From: Saturnia japonica
Lineage: Eukaryota > Arthropoda > Insecta > Lepidoptera > Saturniidae
NCBI GenBank assembly: GCA_033032175.1
Contig: CM065320.1
Location: forward strand, 3,658,001-3,722,000
DNA: 64,000 nt
Reading direction: 5' to 3'
Shown: positions 39,340-51,633 of the stretch, one piece after another
How positions within the stretch are numbered: the first letter of the stretch is position 1
Layout of the letters: each line of letters opens with the position of its first letter
The notes under the pieces: model-generated
Databases searched by the model: none
What the model saw: the letters and a program-made list of their open reading frames with translations, nothing else
What the model was told of the DNA's origin: nothing
Translations under genes and position numbers: made by a program

Positions 39340-41515
39340 TTTTTTTTTCTTTTTTTTTAGAACTGACTATACTGTTATTCTTAGGGGCCCTATCCAAAAA
39401 CAGAGCCGCTGCGGCTTTTACAGCTTCACCGAACTTGGGGGCGAGCGCTTAGGGCACTCAGCCGCGAAAGTTTTTGACGACTCGCACGAGGGTGCCATAG
39501 TGGCCGAACCTCGGCTCGGGCGGTCGTCGCGAATGCGAAAAGGTCGCGATCTAACTAATTCCCTACTCCTGCAAATTCGTGCTAACTAATATATGTATAC
39601 TCATATGCACATTCCCCTCCTCCTGGGAGGAAGGAGGGAGCCATGCGTATGTGTATTTAGTGATCGGAATGGTTTTTCTACACTAACTGGCGCATTAGTC
39701 TAACTAGCGCAAAAAAAGAAAAAAAAAGGAAAAAGGTCCCTTACAGAACCTATGTACCTGTATGGTGTACACGTGTGTGTGTTCATACGTGTGAAAATGT
39801 TGTATGCGGGTAGCTAAGTGTTGCACGAATAGTGTCACTTGTATCGCGCGGGCGGCTGCCTGACCCAAGGGCTTCACACCGAGGAACGGACCTAGGCTTG
39901 GGTTGCCGCTAGAGAGGGTGGACGTGACGGGTGTGCGGGAGCGAAGTTGACCGCCCGTTCCTCTGCGGAGAGAACGGTGGTTACGCGGGCGTGGGCGGTG
40001 GCACACTCTGTTTGGAGAGGCGGTGGCATAGAACTTACCGAGGGGCACCGGTAAGGCAGTGAAGAAACCTATTCTGGATGGCTTGTAAACGTTTCCAATT
40101 ATATCTTGACATATGTGCGAACACAACGCAGCTATATGTCATAATTGGTCGGATACACATCTTGCAGAGCGTAAGCTTGTGTCTCGTGGACATTTTGCTT
40201 GCAGCACATAACAGAGGATGCAATCGGGCGAGGGTCCAGGTGGCCCTTTTCCTAACCAGAGTGACGTGACGTATAAAGGAGAGTCTACTATCTAGGGTTA
40301 CACCTAGATATTTGGTCTCCTTTACCCAGGGGATCGGATTACCGAAGAGTTCAAAGGGAAGACTCTTGAGTTTTTTCGCTATCTGTGAGGCGGTTTGGTC
40401 GAAGAGCACCACTGCGCTCTTCGTGGGGTTGATGGCTATTCGCCAGTCGTTAAACCAGTTCCCGAGAGTGGTCACGGCTCTTTGGATTCTACATTTGAGG
40501 TTGAGTCTTTGCCTTTGAGAGGAGTATATGACTGTATCGTCAGCGTATAGCCCTTTCTCAACTTTCTCGGGAAGTTTTGGTAGATCACTGACGTACAGAT
40601 TGAAGAGGCTAGGAGCCAGGATGGAGCCTTGGGGGACGCCTGAGCGTATGGGGTGGGGTGTGGATAGTTCACCTTCCACTCTGTAGCGAAAGGTGCGGTC
40701 TTTGAGGTAATCGCGGATGATTTTAACTAATCTATCGGGGACTTCGCGGGAGTACAGCTTATAGACTAATTCTTCGTGCCAGACCTTATCAAAGGCTTTG
40801 GCTACGTCGAAGAAGACTGCAAGTGTACGACGGGGTTTGTATAACTCGGAAAAGTTAAACCATTACGTTTAACCTAATGTGTTCCGTGAGGCGGTGCACT
40901 TGGTGAGTGCAAGAATGTCTAGCACGAAAACCGAATTGCTCAGGCGGATAGAGGTTTTTCTCCTCTATTACGGACATGAGACGGTTCAGAAGGAGCTGCT
41001 CATAGATTTTACCTAGGGTATTGAGAAGACTGATTGGGCGGTAGCTGTCGGGAAGCGACGCGCTCTTGCCGGGCTTATGAATACCTATGATAATGGCCGT
41101 TTTCCAGACGGCTGGAAAATGGCAGTTGGCTATGGCTACATTGAAGATGCAGACCAACAGAGCTATGAGGTGATCGGGAAGAAGTTTGAGAACTTCGTTC
41201 CTGGTCCCGTCGGGACCTGGTGACTTTTTAAGCTTAAGGCTTTTGAGTATGGCACAGACCACCTCAGAAGTGACTGGGCACAGGGGTTCTGTTGCGGGGA
41301 GCTTATTCAGCTCCCCCACGTGGGCTTCGATATCTCTGACTCGGTCGGTACTTGCGTTGACGCTGTTCGGGGAGCACTGGCTCTCCAAACAGGCGGAAAG
41401 GCACTCCGCCTTGTCGGTGGTATCGAACGCAGACGAGGCGCGACTCGCGATCGCCGCTTTTATAAGTAGGTACTTAGTCCTAGACTCGATGTCGAAAATT
41501 CTCAAAAATACTTGA
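39340..41515 (-). mobile_element. jockey-type LINE, 5'-truncated, inserted in hAT
   Basis: The 3' end on the - strand is an A-rich tract (T run at 39340-39357). Reading leftwards from 41505 it encodes a reverse transcriptase. The endonuclease and ORF1 parts are absent, so the copy is 5'-truncated. No clear target duplication is visible; AGCGC occurs near both edges (about 39333 and 41519). The GC content is well above the surroundings. Confidence 0.9.
40035..41505 (-). pseudogene. jockey LINE reverse transcriptase
   Basis: First part (41505-40855): KSPGPDGTRNEVLKLLPDHL, FPAVWKTAIIIGIHKPGK, DSYRPISLLNTLGKIYEQLL and PEQFGFRARHSCTHQVHRL. A frame change follows, with motif A (AVFFDVAKAFDKVWHEELVY) in another frame around 40840-40780. 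The last part (40679-40035) has SGVPQGSILAPSLFNLYVSD, YADDTVIYSS, NPTKSAVVLF and TKYLGVTLDSRL. The polymerase motif YADD is intact. At least one frameshift near 40855 makes it non-coding as a whole. Confidence 0.92.
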
Positions 41516-41799
41516 GTCAGCGCCTTTGATAAACTAAAAGGGGTAATAAAAATAAAAATACAAAAACACGTTGTAAACAGTCTCGACTTTAAGTCTTAAA
41601 GTTAGAGCCGAAAGTCACTTGTTCACAACTACAGCGTCTAATTCAGAAGCGGCTTTTATCAAATGGACTGGGCCCTCACAAGGAGTCAAAACGTTCGACT
41701 AGAGAGAGGTGTTTTGATTTTTTTTTTAATTCTTACGGAACCCCTACAGGCTTATCGCGGAACCCTAGGGTTCCACGGAACACACTTAGAGTATAGCTG

Positions 41800-41807
41800 G
41801 TATAGAT
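41800..41807. repeat. right 8-bp target duplication of hAT
   Basis: GTATAGAT, identical to 37013-37020. Confidence 0.93.
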
Positions 41808-42600
41808 TTTTCTTAGACTACTCAAATATCAAAAGCACTATTGACTACAATAGTGTTATAATAATTATAATATACATATCTAAATGTATACACATGTCAT
41901 CATTTATGCCTTGAGACATCATAACGAATTTACCTTTTTTTATATTTTAGTATTATAATAACAAAATGAATAAAGTAAATATGAATTGAAAATCCTTTAA
42001 CTTATAATCGTTCAACTCATAATCACTCGTTTCAATAAATTAATATCGATAGTTTTTATCCACTAAAATTTCATTCTAGATAGTTTCGTAGAGACATGTT
42101 GATGTTAGGCATGGTATTACGTTTTTGCGGATCAACATTCATTCTATGATGATTTTAGGGTCAGTTGTAAATCCCTGTTAGCCCCTCAAGTGAAAATGAT
42201 ATTGTGAATAATGATTGTAATCTAGATCACGCAGCCATGTTAGATGTTGTTTTTATAATTCTTATTTAATTTAAAAGGCTAGAGCCATGTACAAGTGTCA
42301 TTTGTATAAAGGCTTCGTTTCCATGGGCCATTTCGTTTGTTTTTTCTTCATTGTCTTGTTTTTCTTTCCAGCATCAATGTTTTTAAGCCTTCGTAGTCTT
42401 TCCTAAACATCAAAATGAGTTGAAACAAGATGGCAGCTCCTTTGTTAGATTTATCTAGAGAGATTTTGTGGCAACTCAAAATGCATGTTTCAAGTTTATA
42501 TTTACCCAACAAAAACATAAATGTGAAAAAGGGGACAACTTCAATAGATGCGATATTCAGGGTATTGGTTGTCACACTTGTCACCGATAAAAGAGCTGGG
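41808..42600. other. intergenic, with a family C repeat scrap
   Basis: No gene. Around 42418-42510, ACAAGATGGCAGCTCCTTTG and GAGAGATTTTGTGGCAACTC match the middle of dispersed family C (copies at 48437, 49985 and 60243). The rest is AT-rich and unassigned. Confidence 0.5.
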
Positions 42601-42639
42601 ATTTAAAGAGTACCAAGTTCCGTAGCTGTTCTTTAAATT

Positions 42640-43552
42640 ATAGCTGTAGGAATGTTCGTTCTTCAAATCATTTACAAATCAATTTGTTAGGTACTTTCTT
42701 TGTGCTATGTGTTTACAGACCTCCAGCTATAAATATTTTTCTATTCTTGGAAACAATGGAGGAATTTTTATTAAAAATACCTAATGTCAGTAAGTCAGTT
42801 TTAGTCTGTGGTGACTTTAATAAAAATATTTTAAGTTCGTCGCCGGAGGTCACTACATTCACAAGTCATTTAATTTAGATCTGCTTTTTAATGAGCCAAC
42901 CAGAATCACAACCCAGACTGCGACTTTTCTATACAACTTTAAAACAATAAATAAATTCGTAATAGTATTTTACTGGGATACATCTGACCATAAAGGTCAG
43001 CTCGTTGAAATAAACTGATGGACCCAGTGGGGTGATTGTAGGAGAACAGTCAGACTTATTGCAGAATCTAGACTAAATCATTCAAATATCCACATTAAAC
43101 AGCAATTATCTACAGGGGTTTCAAATGATATAGTTCCGAATACCAACTACAGCAGGTGGTTTAATATCATAAATACTGATCATATTAAACAATGCCCAAT
43201 ATTCCCTTTTACCAAAAAATTTGGTCTTTAGTGAATGGGTAACCACAGAAATTATCAAAAGTAGAGATCGACTATATGATTTATATGATAGGAAATGATT
43301 AACAACTAGTGATTAGTTTCATGAATATGTTACAAATTAGTACAAAATGATTAAACGTGTTTGTGCAGCTGCAAAAGCGATATTTTTAAGAAATAAAGTT
43401 TTTAAATGTAGTAATAAGACCAAAACTGTTGGGCATATTATAACTACGAAAACAGGAAAAAAAAATTGGAAAAATGATAATTCACTAAATCTAAATGTCG
43501 AAGGAGTACATATCTCAAACAGTTCAGAGGTAGCAACTGTTTTCCAAGACGT

Positions 43553-43596
<44 letters not shown>

Positions 43597-45235
43597 ACCT
43601 ATATGTATATATTATATTTAAACCTTTAAAAGTAACAAAAAATATAATATAATCACCTCATCGTGCTGCATCACTTTTGGAAAATTTGATTGCACCTTTA
43701 AATTCTAAATTCATTTTACAACCATTAAATAATGCACGTAAAATAATAAGGGCTTTTAAACAATTAAATTTAAAACAAACTGAAGATATTTGGGGGATGT
43801 CGGTAGTAGTAGTTCAGTTCTTAATAGTCAATAATTCTCTATATATGGCTAATAATAATCATCATAATAATAATCATATATAATAATCAGTACAAACAGG
43901 AACTTTCCCTGAAGTAATGAAAATTAATAAAGTAGTTCCTCTGTTTAGATCAGGTTATAGAAGTAGTATTGGGAATTATAGACCTATTTATGTACTTCCT
44001 TCGATTAATAAGATTATTGAGGAAATCGTGCTTAAGCAGCCACTAATGCAACAACGCAACGCTGCTACGTTGTATATTTAGGGCATGGGAGGGATCCGAG
44101 GATACAATTGATGTGTTCTGTGAACTCTAAGAGGCCTTCGACTGCATTGACCACAGTACGCTACTTAAGCTGAACCACTATGGTGTGCATGAGACTTCTC
44201 TTGGTCAGAAAATCAGTATACTGGAGCAACCTCTTCTGGATCTTTAGCAAGAATCGACGTTCCTCAGGGCCCGATTTTGGAACCGTTTTTGTTAAACAGT
44301 GCTGACATGGTTCTTTTTGCAGACGACACTTCACTTATATTCAAAGAGAAAAGAATATATTCAGAGGTTAGGCAATTAAACAATACTTTACTTAAAATAT
44401 CTGAATGGTTTGCTTTAAATAATTTACTGATAAATGCAAACAAAACTAAATTTATGACATTTGCCTTGCCCAATGTTCGGCATAGTGATATTATTATCAA
44501 GATAAAAGGGAATTTAGTAGGCTTAGTTGATGATACTGTCTTCTTGGATACTACACTTAATTCAAAATTACAATGGGGTCAGCGGGAAGGCAACGTTAAG
44601 GTACTAAATTCTTGAAACTTATTCCTCAATGATTCGCGTGGTTTCATATCATAAATTGCTCGAACTGCCCGTTGTTGTTATAAAAATATGGTAGTAAGGG
44701 TAGATCGTTTATTTAAACTAAAAACAAAAACGGTCCCTATATCAATTGTCAATGCACGTCGCAGTATGGGCCGTGCTTCTGGTTGGCAGATGAAAAAGCT
44801 TCAAAATGTCTATATTAAAGTCAAAGATATCGCAGACTAAAACAGACTTATTTGTATTACATTTTTCATTAAAATTTCCTCTGTAATTTTAATGAAATGT
44901 AAAATGCCGTACAACAAGTTCAAAGACCATGTCAAGCAGGCTTTTCTGTCAAAAGGCCACTAAAGGTTGGATCATTATCTGAACGATAGCGGTGTCTGGA
45001 AGTGACTCCTTCTCTGTGTATCCATTAAATTACTATTATTATCGTACCAATTATTAAATTAACAATTACCTGCAGTTGAAAAAAAATGTTAACCCGACCG
45101 AGTTTCTTACCGGTTCTTCTCGATTACTGGGATATTTTCCGAACTGGCAGTAGTGTTTTAACGTTCTTAGGTGCCTTCTTAAGGCCTAATTTGAGTAAAT
45201 AATTTTTTGATTTTTGTTATGGGGTTAATAACTTG
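42640..45235 (+). mobile_element. CR1-like LINE, heavily decayed
   Basis: On the + strand: an endonuclease block (LCVYRPPAINIFLFLETMEE, SVLVCGDFNKNIL) at 42684-42878; reverse-transcriptase start LVPLFRSGYRSSIGNYRPIY around 43930-43995; a DVPQGPILEPFLLN block and MVLFADDTSLIFKEKRI at 44250-44360; then INANKTKFMTFALPN. The 3' region ends with GGTTCTTCTCGATTACTGGG and GTGCCTTCTTAAGGCC near 45190. Many stops and frame changes exist, and a (TA)n run at 43556-43595 interrupts the middle. The same 3' tail occurs alone at 7060-7165 and about 36385-36440. Confidence 0.82.
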
Positions 45236-45359
45236 TCAAGTCTTAATAAAACTGGCATTAAATTATGATCGAAAAATTTTACTTTAAAAGAGGAGAAATT
45301 ACCGTAAATGTTTATTGACAACTGAATATTGCCAAGTTAGCAATTTCAATAGTTTATCA

Positions 45360-45870
45360 CATAAATTCGCTTTTTCATCTTCCGGCACAAACTGAACGCA
45401 GGTCTTCCATATTCTTCGCATTGATGCAGAGTTGCCTTGATCCATACGTAGGTTCATGGGGTAGCGGTAAGAGAATATGTAGCCTTATCTTCATCAAAAA
45501 TATATGCATTACCCTGTCATCAAAGAATTCCTGCGTCTTTACAGGCACATCGCTTCCAATCTTTTTGAATGTGAGATGATGAAACTGATTTACTGAAGCT
45601 TACTTTCTCCGTTCTCGGAAACGTCAGTCTTTTGTCTCAATAGTTAGTGCAGTCTTTTTGAGTGTAGAACCAACCATTTTTTTAACTTTATCAAACCCTT
45701 TTTCTTTACCAAGTGAACTGCGAAAAAGCACTCTGCCTGCTCGAAGTTACGATTAATAGTATACGTTTTTGTATAAGTACTATACAACCTTTCTTTGCGA
45801 CGAAGGCTCCTTTTTATAATCCTAAATGCTCTGTCACACTGCAGAAAAAAATGGCCACGCATTGGAACGT
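45360..45870 (-). pseudogene. transposon-encoded protein remnant
   Basis: The - strand encodes MRGHFFLQCDRAFRIIKRSL and a basic region at 45862-45644, then in other frames SVNQFHHLTFKKIGSDVPVK and SLTATP-like text at 45600-45450. An 'RGHSFLPCDRDFGLIE'-type block is found in multicopy insect proteins of presumed transposon origin. I cannot name the superfamily. Several stops break it. Confidence 0.35.
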
Positions 45871-47600
45871 TCGGTTTGATTGTACCTAAAAAACACCTCA
45901 GGTTTTTATGCTCACTGTTATGTTCGTGCCTTTATTTCTGTGGGATGCTTGTATGACCGAGGAGTGTATTTACGCTCAAAGGATTTCACTGGCCATCGAG
46001 AAAAGATATTCGTCATAAATTAGATTTCAGAAAAAGTGGTCTGAGGGGGGTTTTTACAATTTGCAATAATCGATAGTCACATAAAACCTATAATATATTA
46101 GGTACTACTGATATTGTAAATGTGTTCTATCTAGATAACCTGTTCATATATTAAAATTTAGTAGGCTGAGTTAATAAGTAGGTAGTTATATATCAGACTG
46201 TTCAAAATTATTTATTTAGCCATTTTGAATGAATGAATCATATCAATAAATTATATTTACCATTGATGTAATCCGATGTGAAGAAAAAATAATCAAAGGG
46301 AATAAGAATATAAAAAAACAGTGGCTCAAACTTCAAAGTAAATGTTTTGTCATAACCGTAACACTTTTTTGTATTAGTCGGCACATTACAAAGCCAGGCT
46401 GCAGTTGGCGTCTACAAAAGTTCTTTGTCATTCTTGCTTTGATTGTTTGTTAGCAAAAGTGAAAAAAACAGCATGCATTTACAATATATGTTCACTGGAT
46501 CATCGATTCACTGGCGAAAATATTTTGATAGAACAATCAATAACATGCAACAATATTAACAATGATTTCGGCAAACAAAAATTTTCAAACTGTAAGGACA
46601 TTTTTAAGTTTTTGCTTCTCCAATTACAATTAGGATTTCTTCACAGCCAGATCAGATTAATATAATATTGAACTTTTTTATTAATGCCCCTTAAGTATTT
46701 TTTGAAGGTAGGTACTTGAATAGCGACAACGACATTTCGAACATCAAATAGATTTGACGCCTTACAATTTCTACACAATATTAAATCCACTCGAAAAGCC
46801 AATAGTGTATAATTTCAAACAGGCGTGAAACATATCTTACGATCTCTCTGTAGGTCGATTTAAGTTTAAACGGAGTTTACATAGGCCTTACACTTAGACG
46901 AATACTGGATTTTTTTCCTAATTATGAATCGCAAATAATTTGATGGTATTTCTGTCTAATCTGATGAAGATTATGAATGATTGCCTACTTGATGAATCAA
47001 TAGCAAAGTATTTTATACATACTTCAAAATTGAATAGTAGCTATTTATTGCTACTATAAAATAATCGTGTTGCCTGTCGGTAATAATTAGAGGTACGAAG
47101 TACATATTATATTCCGAGTTATTTAATCCTAAATGAGGTTAAATATCATTGAATTTATGAACGACAGCTTTTATTCTGTTGGAAAAAAATCGAAGGTATT
47201 AGAGCGTTATGATAATTGTTACACACTTCTTTAGGGTCAAAAAGTCGTAAAATGACATTCCCCAATAAACACCTGAGTTTATTGTCCCAATGAAATACGG
47301 TGTTGCCTTTGAAATCTGTTTCTGTGATGTTGAACATAGATCGCTATTCTTTCGGCATCGATTTATGTGTTTTAAACGGCCACTCTATAAATGCCGAACT
47401 TTTATTGGCCGCGAGACGTTTACTGCTTACAAAGTGGGTGTAAATGGCAGAAGATGCTATGTTGCTTCCTAGAAATACCATTTATTAAAGAAATTATCAT
47501 GTGTGATAAAATAAAGTAGGTAGACTTCATTAATGTATAAAAAAGCATTAAGTAATAGTTATATGATTTTTGTTTTATAAGGTTTAGTAATAAGTATTAA
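45870..47600. other. non-coding, unassigned
   Basis: An 86-codon frame at 46405-46665 (+) is open from ATG but resembles nothing I know. At 47155-47480 the - strand shows two open pieces in neighbouring frames (IEWPFKTHKSMPKE then MFNITETDFKGNTVFHWDNK) separated by a stop. They could be an exon or an old transposon, and I cannot decide. Confidence 0.3.
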
Positions 47601-47603
47601 GAA

Positions 47604-47975
47604 CTAGCTGTGCCCGCTACTTCGTTCGCGTGAACTACGGAATGCCGTGGATCGGGAAAACGCGCGAATCGTGCTACACCCGCTCCCGGTTATATGCTTA
47701 TCGTGGGTGATCCTTAGAAGATAGACATATGCTCTCGTTGACTCTTTTGTAGGTCTTTTTAATAACTACAATTATGTAGTACATTAAGTTGATATATTTC
47801 TTATGATTTACTCAGCCTAAGCTATTTAAGCGCCCGAATTGATTCACCATGATCAGTTTTTTATTTTCTTGGAACATCAGCTATCTGCCAGTGAGAGTCC
47901 CATCGAAATCGGTCCAACCGTTTCTCGAAGATAACCCGGAACAAACAGACGGATAGACAAAGATTGTTGTATATA
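47604..47975 (-). repeat. common lepidopteran dispersed repeat
   Basis: It begins ACTAGCTGTGCCCGCTACTT followed by CGTTCGCGTGAACTACGG, has CCTTAGAAGATAGACATATG, and ends with ATCGAAATCGGTCCAACCGT and GGAACAAACAGACGGATAGA. It is the same class of repeat as at 36278 and 63047, in the same orientation. Confidence 0.7.
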
Positions 47976-48436
47976 CCGATTTAGCTATTCTTTGTTTTAA
48001 AATGTTCGTAATAATTCGAATTAGTTTTTTATGGCATGAAATATTGGAAAACTGATCTTCCTTTTTATCGGATTTTTGTATGAGCTCAAGACCATAACCA
48101 AAGAACTCAATAAATATAACGTGATTCTTTTTTTTGTTGGTTATGGGCATGGAAAAGTTATCAAGAAAATACGGGATAGGATAGGCGTTGTGGTCCAGTT
48201 ATTGATTCTTGAAAAGGGCAGAACAACGTCTGCAGGGCCAGTCAGTAAGTACAGAATAAAAAAGAAATTACATGAGAATCTAAATTGTGCATATACGTAT
48301 ATGAGTATTTAAATATAAATATTTATATATATGTATATAATAAGCGTATTAGCTATGATCGCGGCTTTGTTCATGTGGACAGAAGAACACTTAATTCTTA
48401 TAAAAATCGTAGTTACTTAAGTCTTGGATAACTTCG

Positions 48437-48780
48437 TCTTCTTCTTCCTAACTTGGCAACTAGTCCTCTTTATTGATGAAGACCATTACTGCAATTATCA
48501 AGTGAAAATCAACGAATTCACTATCCTAAAAAGATGGAGGATCCCTTGTTACAACTTTATAAGGAGTTTTTGTGGCATCTCAGAATTCATGCTCCATGTT
48601 ATTATTTCCAATCCACTTCGCGTGTGCACTATAAACCAAGCTGTATTATCCATAATGTCACCCGTATTATATACACAATATAGGTTCAAACAATACAAAT
48701 TTATGAATAAAAAACAAAAACCACTACATGAGTTTGAAATCCCTTCAAAAACGGACAACTTTTTATTTAATGAAAAGGTA
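48437..48780 (+). repeat. dispersed repeat family C, copy 1
   Basis: It opens with TCTTCTTCTTCCTAACTTGG and CAACTAGTCCTCTTTATTGA, then GAAGACCATTACTGCAATTA. It shares order with 60243-60590 (+) and the complement of 49985-50320. The 122-codon frame at 48424-48792 is a by-product of the repeat, not a gene. Confidence 0.8.
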
Positions 48781-48889
48781 TCTATGGAGTAAAACATTTT
48801 TTTTTTTAATAAAATTTATCCATTAGTTTTTACGCGATACACAACCAACGGCAAACCTTAATCATTTTATTTATATAGATGAGACAAAA

Positions 48890-49230
48890 ATCGCAATGTA
48901 TGGAAACAAAAGATTGAAATATTCCCAAGCATCCGCATTGCTGCATGCCGGCTCGTGCGTTTTAACATCCAATCTGAATTACAATGTGCGGAATTTACAG
49001 ACTCCAAACAGCGAAGAACGGCGCTGCGCGTCCGACGCAACCGGTCCCTCGCGCTTCGGACAGTTCGGACCGGCGCGGTGCGGCGCGGCGTCCACGTCCG
49101 TATCCGAGTGGAATAAGAAGCAGAATTACTGTTAACTCTATTGTTCGTCGACACACTAAACAATGTATTTTGCCCAATATGGATGGACGATTATGTCAAC
49201 GAATGTGTTTTGATTTTAAACAATGACCGT
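48890..49230. other. GC-rich, CpG-rich patch
   Basis: From about 49010 to 49110 the sequence is very rich in G, C and CpG (CGGACCGGCGCGGTGCGGCG) in an AT-rich setting, so several frames on both strands are open for 60-98 codons. None resembles a known protein. It may be a 5' exon or promoter, or part of an unrecognised mobile element. Confidence 0.3.
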
Positions 49231-49984
49231 CGCTGTGGTCGCATAAAGAATTGCCGCTAGGTACATGCTATCAGCATTTCAAATGCGAAATTGTTATGGC
49301 GTTTACGTATTAAGTGCATATAAACGAGTTTATTAGAATGAATTACAAAAATGGCATGCTTAGCTTAGCTTTCGAAATGAACTGTGAGTTGTGAACTATT
49401 TGGCTGAATGGATTGACGGATGGTATTAATTGCATACCTAATTGATTTGGTGTGATTTTTCAGGTTGTTGAAAGGTTATCGTTTAGATTCCTACATGTTT
49501 AGCCGATAATGTTACCCAATTAAATTTAAATTAGCAAATACATACGAATTATGAAAAATTGGTTGATATTAGATCGGATGTCCCAAAGGTATTCGATGTC
49601 CACAGGTAAAATAGTTATTGTATACAAGCGAATAACAGTGTTGAATTCTGAACTTAGCTCCAATAAAATAGATGTTTAACTATTTCCTGCCTTTCATTTC
49701 TCATCAAGCGTAGGGCTTATTTCCAGGCCTGTGTATTGAGTAACTGCGGGAGACGCTACGCAATAAGCGCTTGATGTAACCGCAAACGCAAACGCCGCGC
49801 AACCTTTCCGTTGACGCAACACTCCACCCGAGGTTTTATTCGCTGTGTCTCGATAGATGTCACTATCGACAAGTTAAACCACCTTTACCTACACTGTACG
49901 AGATATTGTTATAATATCCCCTCCATACACCATGAGTAATAGACGTCATTGCTATCACATATTGTTACATAAGACTATGTATGA

Positions 49985-50320
49985 GGGTTTTTGGCGGGAT
50001 CTTGAAGTGACATGTTGTGGTTGTTATTTTTAATTCATTTACTTAGGTTTTTGACCCTATATTATGTAATATTTGTGGCGTTTTGCGTGATATAGTTTGG
50101 TTTTTGTGCATAAGTGAAGTGGATTATAAATATAAGCTGAAAGCATTCATTCCGAGATCACACAAAAATTCCCTAGAAAGTTCTAACAAGGGACCCACCA
50201 TCTTGTTAGGATACTGAATCGTCATAACACTTGACAATATAATTCACTCGATAATGGCAGTAATGGTCTTCATTAAAGAGGACCGGTTGCCAAGTTAGGA
50301 AGAAGAAGAAGAAGAAGACT
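49985..50320 (-). repeat. dispersed repeat family C, copy 2
   Basis: Reverse orientation relative to 48437 and 60243: GGGTTTTTGGCGGGATCTTG at the left edge and CCGGTTGCCAAGTTAGGAAG plus a run of AGA triplets at the right. Similarity to the 60243 copy is high throughout. Confidence 0.85.
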
Positions 50321-50329
50321 ATGTATATA

Positions 50330-51630
50330 TATCGTATAGAATTATTTGGAAATAGGTACCTACCTACCTTAGGTATTATACCTACCTGTTCCATCAGTGT
50401 CACACACATTCTAAATGATGTCAGTCGTGCAATCGCGGAAATAATTACAATAATATTATTACGTGTGCCTACTTCGAGTAGTTATGTTTGAGTACTTAAA
50501 TATTTATTGTAATATATTATTATTTATTGTATAATGTTAAATATCAGCTAATATATCTGGATAATTTAATTCTTGTTAAATTAATGATCTACAATGATAC
50601 AAAAAAATATTTCATGATTTTTGTGCAACAACCAAGAATTTTTCATGAGAAACAAAGTTAAAAATGAAATGTAAAATTATGAATAAATTTAATGATCAGT
50701 TTAATATAAGATATTATACTATATTATTATATAAATTATTATATAATATACATATTTTCGCCAAGCTAGCTCAGTGTTATAAATAATATAGTCGGCAGAT
50801 CGTTGAAATGTTTATTCAACCACCACAATGTATTACACATTCGTAAGTTAGGCTATTATATAAAATAATCAGAAAACACGACAGTCATTTTAAAAGACAT
50901 CAAACGACGCGCCAGCTAGAGCTCTTTTTTTTATTCTCTGTCAAATTCAAGAATAGAACTAACAACAACCGATGAATATACAACCTACATTGAGTAATCA
51001 TAGTACCTAGACGGGAGACTTATATCACGGCGTCTAGAAGTACTAGGGACGGGTTGTCTTACTATAATATATATATATATATATATGATAGACGTATTCG
51101 ATAGTGAATAATATAGATAGTATTCAAAGGATAGACAAAATCTGCTTATATTGATTTATTAGTTACCTAATTAGTTGTAGAACTTGTAAAGGATCAGGTA
51201 AGCATATGTAAACGCTACTTTTCATAGTGTCTATGTATGCGCCAGCACTTATGCGCACGTGGTTTGAAGGTTGAAGAAAGAGGGGAAGAGGAAAGAGGGG
51301 TGGAGGCCGTGTCAGGTGTCGCTGACCGCTCATACGTCGTCTTGCTTAAGGAACCGCTTGTCTTTGTATTCCGGTAAGGTTTCGGACCGGGTTGCCACCT
51401 TTGGAGCTCATATTTAGGAGAAAACGACGATTTTGATCCAGATGTAGCAACACATTAAATTCCTAGAAACAGGGAATATGTCCAAGTTTGTTGTTTTCTT
51501 TTTCTTTCTAATGTTAATAGTAGATACCTATGTCTGTAGCTAAAAGTATGACATGTTTGTTGCAAGTGGCCAATAGATGTGAAAATCACACTAATGTTAA
51601 ACATTTTAATTTGCAAATTATGACATTTTA
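50330..51630. other. non-coding, unassigned
   Basis: AT-rich with a (TA)n run at about 51064-51086. A short GC-richer stretch at 51300-51372, between GTGTCAG and a donor-like CGGTAAGG, is open on the + strand, but its peptide (VADRSYVVLLKEPLVFVFR) is unknown to me. Confidence 0.35.
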
Positions 51631-51633
51631 ATT

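Larger units (their letters stand above)
37021..41799 (-). mobile_element. hAT transposon (ZBED/Charlie-like) carrying a nested LINE
   Basis: A 4779-bp element. The left end is CAGCGGTTCTCAAACTTTTT; the right end, complemented, is CAGCTATACTCTAAGTGTGT, a diverged form of the same inverted repeat. An exact 8-bp duplication GTATAGAT flanks it. Just inside both ends are GGAACCC-type motifs (GACGGAACCCTTTTGG at left; GGAACCCTAGGGTTCC at right). The transposase is on the - strand (37121-39067). About 2.2 kb of jockey LINE (39340-41515) is inserted upstream of the transposase start. Confidence 0.95.

Noticed and set aside
39340..39357. A clear target duplication around the nested jockey LINE
   Set aside because: Only a 5-bp AGCGC similarity is seen near both edges, too weak to call.
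43347..43652. A 101-codon gene in the 43 kb region
   Set aside because: It is part of the decayed CR1-like LINE and runs into a TA microsatellite.
48424..48792. A 122-codon protein-coding gene
   Set aside because: The whole frame lies in dispersed repeat family C, and the other copies do not keep it open.
48867..49226. Arginine-rich protein genes on both strands
   Set aside because: The overlapping open frames come from a GC-rich patch low in stop codons; none is conserved-looking.
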